A stretch of 22,139 bases of DNA, from the NCBI GenBank assembly GCA_047605425.1, contig JASGFT010000077.1:1-22139 (forward strand), given 5' to 3'. Shown piece by piece: positions 14,004 to 22,084 of this stretch. Origin of the DNA: JAKPAM01 sp047605425. GTDB lineage: Bacteria; Pseudomonadota; Gammaproteobacteria; Burkholderiales; Burkholderiaceae_E. The notes beneath the pieces were generated by a model that was not told the DNA's origin, did not search any database, and saw only the letters and a program-made list of their open reading frames with translations. The number at the start of each line of letters is the position of its first letter. Position 1 is the first letter of the stretch. The position numbers and the translations under genes are program-made.

Positions 14004-14366
14004 AGACGTGCGCGACTTCGCTCGGTACCCGCCCGACCCATTGGTTCAGGCTTGTTCCTTCGGTTTGGGTGGCGGTCAGCGCGGCGCGGTGGACTTCCGG
14101 CGCGACACGCAGGCGATTTCAAGAACGCCGGGCACGAGTGGCAGCCGGTGGGATGTCCGGAGCCGGTGCGGGTACCGGGTGCGGCTGTAGCGCATGCAAC
14201 GGCAACGCTTGGTCGAAGAGTCGGGCATGGCGGTGCAGGTTCGCGTCGCCTCGCGGCATCGTCCGTTCCGGTCTCGCCGTGGCGGCAGCCTCATCAGGTT
14301 TGCTGATGCCGGCAGACGGCTCGGACGGTAGATTAGAGCGGCCTTCGAAACCTTGGGATGTGCCGC
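14004..14366 (+). pseudogene. Possible ISAzo13-type transposase scrap within a gene-poor stretch
   Basis: One plus frame (14112-14174) reads GDFKNAGHEWQPVGCPEPVRV. This resembles the block after the VDTKKKE motif of ISAzo13-family DDE transposases. The preceding VDFRRDTQ in another frame may be the frameshifted VDTKKKE. No terminal repeats or other transposase motifs were found. Apart from a small CATCAG/CTGATG hairpin near 14291, nothing else stands out in the stretch. Confidence 0.4.
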
Positions 14367-15485
14367 ATGGACCTGTTCGTTGCGCTCGACATCGCGCTCG
14401 GCTTGATCGTTGTATATCTGACCTTCTCGCTTGCGGTTACCGCATGCAACGAAGGAATCGCCGCCGTCCTCAGCAGTCGGGCAAATTGGCTAAAAAAGGG
14501 CATTGAGAAGCTGCTGACCCCAACAGACGCAGCCGGCTCGAACGCTTCGAAGAAGGACGACAAAGATGTCGACAAGTTCTACGAGAGCCCGTTCATCGCT
14601 CATCTAGGACAGGGCGGTCTTTGGCAGGGCAGCAAGCCCAGCTACATCCCCGCCTGGACGATCGTGCAAGGGATGCTCGGTTCGGTCAGCAGCGAGAAGT
14701 GTCAGACCTTCGACAAAGCCAAGGATATCGAGAAGGCTATTGCCGGACTACCGGAGTCATCGCCGATCAAGGTCGCATTGAACGACCTGATGACGCAGGC
14801 CGGTAGTGATGTCGCCAAGTTCCGTTCGTTGGTCGAAGAATGGTTCAAGACCTTCGACGCTCAGGTGATTGCGTGGTACCGGCAGAAGACGCAGTACGTA
14901 GTCCTGGGTCTGTCGCTGTTTGTCGTCGGCGTTATGAATGTCGATACCGTCGCGATCGTTCGTCAATTGTCGAGCGATCCGCAGGCACGGAATGAAATGG
15001 TCAAGGAAGCCATCCAGCTCGCCAAGCGGGACGCTCCAGACAAGCTTCTCGACACCACTGCGCGCGACGACGCGAAGAGCGCGTTCGACAAAGCGAAGAA
15101 GCACATCGACGATACCAGGAAAGCACTGGCCGAGGCCAAGCAGGACGACGAGAAGACCAAGGCTGGGACCGCGCTCACCGAAGCAGAGTCAGCGGCCGCG
15201 AAGGCCGAAGCGAGCTGGCGAGACGAGCAACGCAAGCTCGAAGAGGCTGCGGTCGATCGTGTAGAGAGGCTGAAGGCGGCCGGCCTGAAGCTCGGTTGGA
15301 CGCAAGAAGACCTTTCGCGGACAAACTGGTACGCTGTGCCAGCCAAGCTTGTCGGCCTGCTCATGTCCGCGCTTGCCGTTTCACTCGGCGCGCCATTCTG
15401 GTTCGATACCCTGAAGAGTCTCGCTGCGATTCGCTCTGTCGGGCTGAACTTCGCCGAGCGCGAAGCCAAGACCCCGAACAAGTAG
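14367..15485 (+). CDS. Unknown membrane protein with central coiled coil (372 aa)
   Basis: The start chosen is ATG 14367 (MDLFVALDIALGLIVVYLTF), with GGGA about 9 nt upstream; ATG 14358 in the same frame is possible. Three hydrophobic segments are predicted: about 5-27, 176-198 (YVVLGLSLFVVGVMNVDTVAIV) and 326-350 (KLVGLLMSALAVSLGAPFWF). Between the last two lies a charged Lys/Ala/Glu-rich helix (about 225-305), very likely a coiled coil. Between the first two is a soluble region with an Asp/Lys-rich stretch. I do not recognise a characterised family. No operon partner is visible, and it sits inside decayed mobile DNA. Its intact frame suggests it is still under selection or arrived recently. 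Confidence 0.75.
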   Translation: MDLFVALDIALGLIVVYLTFSLAVTACNEGIAAVLSSRANWLKKGIEKLLTPTDAAGSNASKKDDKDVDKFYESPFIAHLGQGGLWQGSKPSYIPAWTIVQGMLGSVSSEKCQTFDKAKDIEKAIAGLPESSPIKVALNDLMTQAGSDVAKFRSLVEEWFKTFDAQVIAWYRQKTQYVVLGLSLFVVGVMNVDTVAIVRQLSSDPQARNEMVKEAIQLAKRDAPDKLLDTTARDDAKSAFDKAKKHIDDTRKALAEAKQDDEKTKAGTALTEAESAAAKAEASWRDEQRKLEEAAVDRVERLKAAGLKLGWTQEDLSRTNWYAVPAKLVGLLMSALAVSLGAPFWFDTLKSLAAIRSVGLNFAEREAKTPNK

Positions 15486-15698
15486 CCCGAAAGCCAGCCA
15501 CGCGCCGGCAGGCGCCACCTGCTTTCATGCGTTCGTCGTTTCTCGATAAGCGCCAAGGTTCGCGAATTCCTCGTCGCTTACGCGCAGGGTGAAGACAGCC
15601 AGTAGACGGTTGCCTAGATTCCTTGACTGGGTAATTATTGGGTAAGGTCGAGTCCGGTGGGGCTCGCGGCGGATAGAGCGTGGCAGCCGCATGCCCAC
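15486..15698. other. Gene-poor spacer
   Basis: No gene recognised. A short, relatively AT-rich patch (about 15625-15650) contains TTGACT followed by TAATTATT, but no well-spaced promoter was identified. Confidence 0.4.
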
Positions 15699-15890
15699 CG
15701 CACCGGTGCGTGACGAGGCGCATCCGTTGTAAGGACTGCTGCCCTTGTTGGCGGACCGAATTCGCAAGTACGAAGATCGGACGCATCCCTGGCCGGACAA
15801 CAGCACGTCGGCTACGGTGCTCGCGACACTGATGCAGTCCCACGGGCTGCGCCAGTTGGATTTGCCGGAGGCGAATGGATGCCTATGTCC
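15699..15890 (+). pseudogene. higA: Deleted duplicate of the higA antitoxin gene
   Basis: This stretch matches 12918-13265 at nucleotide level with scattered substitutions and two gaps. The first gap removes exactly 63 bp between two copies of GACGAGGCGCA (12931-12941 and 12994-13004 in the intact gene). The second jumps from the GGAGG near 13150 to the TGGATGCCT near 13257 and removes most of the HTH. A TAA also interrupts the frame soon after the first junction. It is a dead partial copy. Confidence 0.8.
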
Positions 15891-15955
15891 GTGGCCGACC
15901 ACCCGGTGGCTCGCTGCGGACAGCGAAGGGACCGGCCGCCGGGGCGGCCCTTGCC

Positions 15956-17206
15956 CTACTTCTTCTGAACCAGCAGCGGACACTTGCTTTGCGCGGCAGG
16001 CAGGAACGCTTCTTCGCCGCTGAACGTCTTCACGACCTCCATCAGGTCATCCGGATTCTTCATGCTGGCCGGCGCCTTGATGACGCCGTAGTACATGTTC
16101 CGCATCAGGCGGCCATCGGCACGGATCTTAGCGCCCTGGGTGAAGAAATCCTCGACCGGAAGCTCGCGCATCTTGGCCAGCACCGCGCTGGTGTCGGTCG
16201 TGCCGGCCGCCTTGACCGCCTTCAGGTAGTGGAACACCTCGCTGTAGACGTCGGCCTGCTGGTCGGAGGGCAGCTTGCCGCCGGACGCCTTCTTGAAGCG
16301 CTCCTTCCAGGCCTCGGCTTGCGGCGATAAGCCCCAGTAGTAGCTGAACGCGACCGGCAGGCCCTGCGCGACCTCCATCCCCATCGCCGGCACGTCGATG
16401 GTTCCCAGCGAGAACGGCACGAACTTCTGTCCCATCTGGGCCAGGCCGAATTCCCGCACCTGCTTGGCGATGTTCAGGGTGTCGGTGCCGCCGCCGATGA
16501 AGCCGACGTTCTTGGCCTTGGACGACTGCGCGCTAAGAATGAAGGACGAAAAGTCCGCCGCGCCGGCCGGGAAGCGCACGCTGCCGAGGACCTTGCTGCC
16601 GCTGGCCTCGATGACCTTGCGCGCCTCCTGCTCGGTGCTGTGCCCGGCGGTGTAGTCCACGGTGATGAAGTACCAGGACGTGGGTTCGCCTTTACTCACC
16701 CCCTTGGAGACGATGGTGGCCAGCGAATAGCCGTCGGTGCCCCAACTGAAGCCGTTCGGCGAGCACTGCTCATCGGTGAAGAGCATGCTGTTGATCTCGG
16801 CCATCACGATCTTGTTCGTCGACTTGGCGATGTCCTGCACCACCAGGCCGACTCCGGAATGATAGAGATCGAAAATCGCCGTCACGCCCTCGTCATACCA
16901 GCGCCGCGCGATCGACGCGCCGACGTCGGGCTTGAACTGGTGGTCGGCCACCAGCACCTGCACGGGGCGCCCGAGCACGTTGCCGGCGTCCTCCACCGCC
17001 ATCTTCGCCGCGATCACGGAGCCGGCGCCGGTCGCGGCGGAATAGACACCCGATTGATCGTTCAGGACGCCGATCCTGATCTCGCTGCCGGGCGCCTGCG
17101 CCCCGGCCGAACCGATGCCGGCCAGGCCCAGCAGCAGCAGGGTCGCGCGATGCTTGATCGCGTGCCGGATCGAAGCCGGGCGCGAAGCCGAAGAAGCGTG
17201 CCGCAT
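15956..17206 (-). CDS. ABC transporter substrate-binding protein, branched-chain amino acid/amide type (416 aa)
   Basis: The gene reads leftward. The start is ATG 17206 with AAGGAG 9 nt upstream (MRHASSASRPASIRHAIKHR); a longer in-frame start further right lies in IS DNA. The signal peptide is about 1-37, with hydrophobic core LLLLGLAGIGSAGAQA. The mature protein is a Peripla_BP_6 (LivJ/amide-binding-like) fold: IRIGVLNDQSGVYSAATGAG at its start, AVEDAGNVLGRPVQVLVADH, and later DVYSEVFHYLKAVKAAGTTD. It would capture a small solute in the periplasm for an ABC importer, but no permease or ATPase genes adjoin it. It may use a transporter encoded elsewhere. The substrate is unknown. The IS3 element begins about 115 bp upstream of its start. 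Confidence 0.88.
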   Translation of the reverse strand: MRHASSASRPASIRHAIKHRATLLLLGLAGIGSAGAQAPGSEIRIGVLNDQSGVYSAATGAGSVIAAKMAVEDAGNVLGRPVQVLVADHQFKPDVGASIARRWYDEGVTAIFDLYHSGVGLVVQDIAKSTNKIVMAEINSMLFTDEQCSPNGFSWGTDGYSLATIVSKGVSKGEPTSWYFITVDYTAGHSTEQEARKVIEASGSKVLGSVRFPAGAADFSSFILSAQSSKAKNVGFIGGGTDTLNIAKQVREFGLAQMGQKFVPFSLGTIDVPAMGMEVAQGLPVAFSYYWGLSPQAEAWKERFKKASGGKLPSDQQADVYSEVFHYLKAVKAAGTTDTSAVLAKMRELPVEDFFTQGAKIRADGRLMRNMYYGVIKAPASMKNPDDLMEVVKTFSGEEAFLPAAQSKCPLLVQKK

Positions 17207-17331
17207 GTCGTTGTCTCCTTGTGGTCTGCTTGTCGGGGCTGCCGCCAGCGTACGGCGACTTGTGGCCATGTCATCTTTCATCGAGATGCTATCAGCAGCC
17301 GGTAGCACATCGGTGACCCCCTGTGCCAATA

Positions 17332-17345
17332 TGACATGCGACACC
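17332..17345 (+). repeat. IS3 left inverted repeat (putative)
   Basis: TGACATGCGACACC matches the complement of the right end with one base gap and one mismatch. Confidence 0.55.
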
Positions 17346-17380
17346 TCCCGAAGATAAATCAGTGAGTAAGCGAGGCAAGC

Positions 17381-17971
17381 ATGAGAGTTCATCAAACGAA
17401 GCCGGTTTCGGAGAAGGTGCCCAACGATATGGCCGAATCCGGCGCATGGGAAGGAGCCCGTAGGGCGACTGGACATGCGCCGGAATCGGCGGCCGCGCCG
17501 CAGGCCGGTGGCCTGGGCAGCGAGGTCATCGCGGAGGTGACCAAGCGATCACGTCGACGGTTCACGAACACCGAAAAACGGCGGATCCTCGCGGCGGCCG
17601 ACCGCTGCACGCAGCCCGGGGAACTGGGTGCGTTGCTGCGCAAGGAAGGGGTGTACTCCTCGAGCCTGAGCACGTGGCGCCGCCAACGTGAGCAGGCCGA
17701 GCTCGACGCGCTGGCGCCAGCCAAGCGCGGTCCGAAGGTGCCGGCCAACCGCGCCGAGGTCCAGCAGATTGCCCGGCTCACTCAGGAGGTGGGGCGGCTG
17801 CAGAGCGAACTCGACAAGGCCCTGCTGGTCATCGGTGTCCAAAAAAACTGGCGACTTTGCTCGGTCGCTCGATCGACGACGAGACCGCGAGCTCGTGATG
17901 GCCGGCGTCGAAGAACTCGTCCCGGCGCTGGGCGTGCGCGCGGCCTGCCAGGCCTTGGGGGTGCCCCGTGA
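17381..17971 (+). CDS. IS3-family transposase OrfA (HTH subunit)
   Basis: The frame opens at ATG 17381 (MRVHQTKPVSEKVPNDMAES). The conserved HTH begins at about residue 55 (KRSRRRFTNTEKRRILAAAD, then TQPGELGALLRKEGVYSSSLSTWRRQ), followed by a leucine-zipper-like helix (IARLTQEVGRLQSELDKALLVIG). Near the end is a run of seven A (17841-17847). In the present frame the protein continues past it into sequence unlike OrfA, to 17971. A -1 shift on the A-run restores a natural ending (QKKLATLLGRSIDD and on) that stops at 17896-17898, overlapping the OrfB ATG. This is either a slippage site or a one-base indel. Confidence 0.85.
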   Translation: MRVHQTKPVSEKVPNDMAESGAWEGARRATGHAPESAAAPQAGGLGSEVIAEVTKRSRRRFTNTEKRRILAAADRCTQPGELGALLRKEGVYSSSLSTWRRQREQAELDALAPAKRGPKVPANRAEVQQIARLTQEVGRLQSELDKALLVIGVQKNWRLCSVARSTTRPRARDGRRRRTRPGAGRARGLPGLGGAP

Positions 17972-18944
17972 CGCGCGGGTGCGCGAGCGCCACCGCCAGT
18001 ATCGCCGCTGCCTGGTCGGCCCGCCCGCGCCCCGCCGGCCGCGACCCCGCCCGCCGCTGGCGCTCGATGATCGGGAGAATGCCCTGATCATCGACACCCT
18101 CAACAGCGATCGCTTCGTCGATGTCGCCCCGGCCGCCGCGCACGCCATGCTGCTCGACGAGGGCGTCTATCTCGGATCGCTTCGAACCATCCACCGGCGC
18201 TTGGCTGCCCTGGGCAGCGCCGGCGACCGGCGCGCTCAGCGCAAGCACCGCCCATACGCCAAGCCCGAACTGCTTGCTACCGCCCCCAACCAGGTCTGGT
18301 CGTGGGATATCACCAAGCTCAAGGGCCCGGCCAAGTGGACGTACTTCCACCTCTACGTGATCCTGGCCATCTTCAGCCGAAACGTCGTTGGCTGGATGAT
18401 CGCCGAGCGCGAATCCGCACCGCTTGCCGAGCAACTCATCGAGCAGACCGTCCTGCGCCACGGCATCGCCCGTGACACGCTCACCCTGCATGCCGACCGC
18501 GGCTCCAGCATGCGCAGCAAACCGGTGGCCGACCTGCTCATCGATCTGGGCGTGGCCAAGAGCCACAGCCTCCCTCACGTCAGCGACGACAACCCCTTCT
18601 CCGAGTCCCAGTTCAAGACGATGAAGTATCGCCCGGACTTCCCCGCGCGCTTCGGCTGCATCGAGGACGCTCGCGCCCATTGCCGTGCCTTCTTCGACTG
18701 GTATTGCTTCGAGCACCGTCACAGCGGCATCGGCTACATGACCCCGCACGCCATGCACTTCGGCCAGGCCGACGCTATCCATCAAACCCGCCAGGCCGCC
18801 CTCGATGCTGCCTTTGCCGCCAACCCTCAGCGATTCAAAGGCCGACAGCCCCCCCCCGAAACTACCCACCGCCGTCTGGATCAACCTGCCCGCCAACAAG
18901 GAAACCACCACCCAACCTACACCGAATTGGACAGTAAATCTTGA
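17898..18944 (+). CDS. IS3-family transposase OrfB (DDE catalytic subunit, 348 aa)
   Basis: The start chosen is ATG 17898 (MAGVEELVPALGVRAACQAL), which overlaps the restored OrfA stop as TGATG. The N-terminal HTH_21-like region contains AAAHAMLLDEGVYLGSLRTIHRRL. The rve integrase core has WSWDITKL with D137, LHADRGSSM with D200 and DNPFSESQF with E236. The spacing is D-62-D-35-E, as expected for IS3. The C-terminal IGYMTPHAMHFG motif is also present. All catalytic residues are intact, so the element may still be active if OrfA is made correctly. Confidence 0.92.
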   Translation: MAGVEELVPALGVRAACQALGVPRDARVRERHRQYRRCLVGPPAPRRPRPRPPLALDDRENALIIDTLNSDRFVDVAPAAAHAMLLDEGVYLGSLRTIHRRLAALGSAGDRRAQRKHRPYAKPELLATAPNQVWSWDITKLKGPAKWTYFHLYVILAIFSRNVVGWMIAERESAPLAEQLIEQTVLRHGIARDTLTLHADRGSSMRSKPVADLLIDLGVAKSHSLPHVSDDNPFSESQFKTMKYRPDFPARFGCIEDARAHCRAFFDWYCFEHRHSGIGYMTPHAMHFGQADAIHQTRQAALDAAFAANPQRFKGRQPPPETTHRRLDQPARQQGNHHPTYTELDSKS

Positions 18945-18949
18945 GCCAC

Positions 18950-18964
18950 GGTGTCGCAAAGTCA
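18950..18964 (+). repeat. IS3 right inverted repeat (putative)
   Basis: GGTGTCGCAAAGTCA is the imperfect inverted partner of 17332-17345. It lies 6 bp after the OrfB stop. Confidence 0.55.
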
Positions 18965-18970
18965 TTGACA

Positions 18971-19406
18971 CGTTCCGCCGCTCGACGTTGGCACGATGCA
19001 TCGCTGCGGTGCCCGGGCCCGCCCGAAGATATTCGTGCGAGCGGCGATAGTTCGAGCAGTTCCGGATCGATTGCAAGATTGGTCGCCATATGTCGCCAAG
19101 GCATTGTGACGCGTGGTGCGCAGGGCCATGCAGCCGGCCACGAAGCGGGCGACGGCCAGCCAGTGTGCCGGGTCGATGCGGTCGAGGATTTGCTGCAGGA
19201 GCGGCTTTCGCCGGCCGTTACAGCATTCGCCAGCTCAGCAGCCCGCGCAGGCGAACCTGTGCGCAATAGCGTCCGAGAAGCCGCCAATTCATAGTCTCAT
19301 TGAGGCAGAACTGGTTGCACCTACCGTGGTTGGGGGATATATCGAACCGACTCGGTTGAGGCAGAATTCATCATCGACCGACGCCAGATATCGGAGGAAG
19401 GTGGTC
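18971..19406. other. Decayed stretch between the IS element and the two-component genes
   Basis: No complete gene. It holds a vapB N-terminal scrap (19045-19089, minus strand). Beyond that, a minus frame (about 19189 to 19085) reads LQQILDRIDPAHWLAVARFV followed by AGCMALRTT, which looks protein-like but which I cannot assign. A GGAGGAAGG ribosome site at 19392-19400 serves the next gene. Confidence 0.5.
19045..19089 (-). pseudogene. vapB: VapB antitoxin remnant, N-terminal end
   Basis: From ATG 19089 on the minus strand the frame reads MATNLAIDPELLE, the exact style of N-terminus found in the VapB group whose C-terminus is EWD-xx-FDY-KAER. Homology is lost after about 14 codons. The C-terminal half of such a protein sits at 13844-14003 on the same strand. 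Confidence 0.6.
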
Positions 19407-19745
19407 ATGCTTGTCCTCATTATCGATGATCATTCGTCCGCGGTCATTCAAGCCATAAAGCTCGTCTTGTGCAACGGCACCTATTTGCCACGCAGTGCAT
19501 TCGCACGCGGCGCGACCCGGCCGCATGCCGGCACTTTGCCGTCATTCAGTGAACGGCAGTTCGCGGTACTCAAGGCGCTACTTCAGGGCAAACAGAACAA
19601 GCGCATCGCGCGTGACCTCAACATTGCCGAAGGGACAGTCAAAGCTCATTTGTGGGCGGTATACCAATCGCTTGGCGTACGTACCCGCGCTCAGGCGATG
19701 TATCGGGCCCATGAGCTCGGCCTGTTCGAGCTCACACGGCAATGA
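19407..19745 (+). CDS. LuxR/NarL-type response regulator lacking most of its receiver domain (112 aa)
   Basis: The start is ATG 19407 with GGAGGAAGG 6 nt upstream. The protein begins MLVLIIDDH, the first strand and acidic pair of a receiver domain. It then jumps directly to SSAVIQAIKLVLCNGTYLPR, which is the last receiver helix plus linker. About 90-100 residues, including the phosphorylatable Asp and the switch Thr/Ser and Lys, are missing. The LuxR HTH is complete (about 48-108: LPSFSERQFAVLKALLQGKQ, then NKRIARDLNIAEGTVKAHLW). It overlaps the kinase gene by ATGA. It can bind DNA but cannot be phosphorylated normally. Confidence 0.85.
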   Translation: MLVLIIDDHSSAVIQAIKLVLCNGTYLPRSAFARGATRPHAGTLPSFSERQFAVLKALLQGKQNKRIARDLNIAEGTVKAHLWAVYQSLGVRTRAQAMYRAHELGLFELTRQ

Positions 19746-21547
19746 GTTCTCCGGCCGGACGTTCGCATGACGAACTCTCTGCCCGAGAATCCGCGGTAGG
19801 GGCGATTTCCTCCGAAGCGCAAGCCGGGGACAGCAGCCCCGATCGCACGATCGAGGACGAGCTACTGGATCTGATCGCGCGACAGGCTCGCCGGGTACCA
19901 CTACCCATAGTCCTGGCATCGCTTCTGATCGCCGTGCTCTCCTGGACGTCCAACCGGAGCCCGTGGCCCTGGATCTGGCTGGTTGCGGTGATCCTCATTC
20001 TAGCCGCCCGCTGGCGCATCCTTCCGCGGCTGGCCGCAGCCCATCAGATCCCGATGGATCGCCGCATGCTGCTGGCCAGCATCCTTTCCGCTATCAATGG
20101 AATCATTCAGGGCTCGTCCAGCTTGTTCGGTCTATCGATGGGCCCGAGCAGCCGCGCCGTACAGACGTTGACAGTACTAGGGATCTGCGTGGCGTCTGTC
20201 GCCACCACGGCCGGTTACCGCCCCATCGTAGCTTCTTTCCTGGTGCCAGCCGTCACCTTGCTCGCCCTGACCTGGGGGCTTGGGCCTGCCAGCCCGGATG
20301 AACGATGGGTAGTCGTCGCGACGGCCGTGCTCGTCGTGCTCTTTGGCGGTCTCATGCTCGCTCTGGCTCAGGATTTCTGGGCTTTGTTCCTCGACTCCTT
20401 CCTGATCCGGCAACAACAGACCGCACTCAACGCCAAGCTCAGTTCGGCTCTCCAGCAAGCTCAGTCCGCGAACCGCGCGCGTACCCGCTTCCTGGCATCC
20501 GCCAGTCACGACTTGCGGCAACCGCTGCACACGCTCTCGCTATTTCATGCTGCATTGTCGCTGCGCCTTCTAGACGCCGATTCCGCCATCTTGGTCAAGC
20601 ACATGGGGGCGGCGATCAAGGGTCTAGGCGCTCAGCTCGACACCTTGCTGGATATTTCCAAGCTCGACGCCGGCGTCGTGAGCGCCCGCCCGAGCATCGT
20701 GTCGCTCTCGGGCTTCGTCCGCCGGCTCGAAACGGAAATGCGCCCCATTGCCGAGCAGAAAGAACTGCAGTTGCGCGCCTCATGCCCTGCCGAGGCTTTC
20801 TGCCGAACCGATGAAATCTTGCTGGCCAGCCTGGCGCACAACCTGATCGACAACGCGATCAAGTACACCCGATCAGGCCTCGTGAGCATCTCGGTTTTCC
20901 CGGAAGAAGGCCACTGGGCCCTGTACATCCGGGATACCGGCAGCGGTATCCCGGTCGATGAGCAAGACCGGATATTCGAGGAGTTCTATCAGATCAACAA
21001 CCCGGAACGCGACCGGACTCGAGGGCTGGGTCTCGGGTTGTCGATCGTACGCAGGCTGGCACAGCTCCTCGATATTCCGATGGAAATGCAATCCACGGTC
21101 GGTCAAGGCACACGTTTTCGGCTCCTGTTGACGCGTGCCATCAGCCCTTTGAAAGTCGACGACGATGCTCGAGCCGAAGCGCTGCCTGTCGGCAGCCGGA
21201 TCCTAGTCCTGGACGACGAGGCCGCCGTTCGCCGGGGCATGCAAGCGCTACTGGAGGCTCATGGCTGTGTGGTCGAGTCCGCTGCCACAATTGATGAAGC
21301 ACTGGCGATCGCTTCGTCGTTCACGCCCGATGCGGTTGTCGCCGATCTCCGACTAAGGGGAGAGGAATCCGGAGTCGACGCGATTCTCAGTCTGCGCGAG
21401 AGTCATCCAGGCCTGCCTGCACTGCTGGTCAGTGGCGACACCTCACCCGCGAGATTGCGTATGGCGCATGGGGCGGGAATTCGTCTCCTGACGAAGCCGG
21501 TCGAAGCCGAGACTCTGTGCGATGCCATTGCGCAAGAGATCAAGTGA
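19742..21547 (+). CDS. Hybrid sensor histidine kinase with C-terminal receiver (601 aa)
   Basis: The start ATG 19742 overlaps the regulator stop (ATGA). An N-terminal cytoplasmic stretch (1-50) precedes about six membrane helices (about 52-215) with no large periplasmic domain, so sensing is probably within the membrane. The HisKA domain has FLASASHDLRQPLHTLSLFH with H256. The HATPase has an N-box near 366-376 (HNLIDNAIKYT), the G1 motif DTGSGIP, an F-box FEEFYQ and a G2 motif GLGLGLSI. The C-terminal receiver (about 480-601) keeps the acidic pair DDE, D535 in VVADLRL and K585 in LLTKP. All key residues are intact. Its partner regulator just upstream has lost its receiver, so phosphate may stop at D535 or pass to another protein. 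Confidence 0.92.
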   Translation: MSSPAGRSHDELSARESAVGAISSEAQAGDSSPDRTIEDELLDLIARQARRVPLPIVLASLLIAVLSWTSNRSPWPWIWLVAVILILAARWRILPRLAAAHQIPMDRRMLLASILSAINGIIQGSSSLFGLSMGPSSRAVQTLTVLGICVASVATTAGYRPIVASFLVPAVTLLALTWGLGPASPDERWVVVATAVLVVLFGGLMLALAQDFWALFLDSFLIRQQQTALNAKLSSALQQAQSANRARTRFLASASHDLRQPLHTLSLFHAALSLRLLDADSAILVKHMGAAIKGLGAQLDTLLDISKLDAGVVSARPSIVSLSGFVRRLETEMRPIAEQKELQLRASCPAEAFCRTDEILLASLAHNLIDNAIKYTRSGLVSISVFPEEGHWALYIRDTGSGIPVDEQDRIFEEFYQINNPERDRTRGLGLGLSIVRRLAQLLDIPMEMQSTVGQGTRFRLLLTRAISPLKVDDDARAEALPVGSRILVLDDEAAVRRGMQALLEAHGCVVESAATIDEALAIASSFTPDAVVADLRLRGEESGVDAILSLRESHPGLPALLVSGDTSPARLRMAHGAGIRLLTKPVEAETLCDAIAQEIK

Positions 21548-21557
21548 GGGCCTGAGC

Positions 21558-22084
21558 ATGGAGCAAGAGTTCACCCCAACGCCTCGCACATCGGCGAATT
21601 GCCCCGGTTCGAATACCGCCTCGCCGACATTCCCACCGGTCGCGACGCGGTGGCTGGCAAAAGGCTTCGAATCACTGATCCCGATTGTGGATCGGACGAC
21701 GCCCACGCGAAGTTCGGCGTTCTCATCGTCGGCAGCGGCTATGGCGGCGCCGTTGCCGCCAGCGAACTGGCCGCGGTAGCGGCTCGAGGCAATCGGATCG
21801 CCGTGCTCGAACGCGGCCTCGAACGCCTGCCCGGATCGTTCCCATCCCGATTCTCGGATCTGCCGGGAGAGGTCCGTTTTGCCGGACCCGACGATAAGGA
21901 GGCCCATGGTCGGGCCACAGGGCTCTTCGATGTTCGATTGGGCCCCGACCTCGGCGTGGTCGTTGCCAATGGAGTGGGTGGAGGCTCCCTCATCAATGCC
22001 GGGGTCATGGAGATCCCGGATCGTTCGGTTTTCGAAGATCACCGCTGGCCCGACCTACATTCCGCAGTTCGGAAGACGCATTAA
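21558..22084 (+). pseudogene. GMC-type FAD oxidoreductase, N-terminal fragment, broken
   Basis: The frame from TTG 21599 to 22084 reads LPRFEYRLADIPTGRDAVAG, then FGVLIVGSGYGGAVAASELA (GxGxxG FAD site) and VVVANGVGGGSLINAGVMEI, the start of a GMC/cholesterol-oxidase-like flavoprotein. A better start with GAGGG upstream is ATG 21558, but it is in another frame, so a frameshift between 21558 and 21598 is likely. Homology ends near 22052 (after HRWP), and a stop follows at 22082-22084, about 160 residues into a protein usually over 500 long. The gene is either pseudogenised or interrupted by an insertion at the window edge. Confidence 0.7.

Larger units (their letters stand above)
17322..18970 (+). 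mobile_element. IS3-family insertion sequence
   Basis: About 1.65 kb with two overlapping transposase frames. Putative terminal inverted repeats share the core GCGACACC: left TGACATGCGACACC (17332-17345) and right, read outward-in, TGACTTTGCGACACC (complement of 18950-18964). Similarity may extend outward to 17322 and 18970, where the ends would be TG...CA. The exact ends and a target duplication could not be fixed. It lies between the substrate-binding protein gene and a vapB remnant. Confidence 0.75.

Noticed and set aside
15620..15640. ATTCCTTGACTGG shared with the right end of the window (22085-22097), considered as an attachment-site pair
   Set aside because: A 13-bp match is expected by chance in 22 kb, no integrase is present, and flanking bases do not extend the match usefully.
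18862..19287. 141-codon minus-strand frame
   Set aside because: Only the internal MATNLAIDPELLE piece resembles a protein family; the rest overlaps the IS end and has no support.
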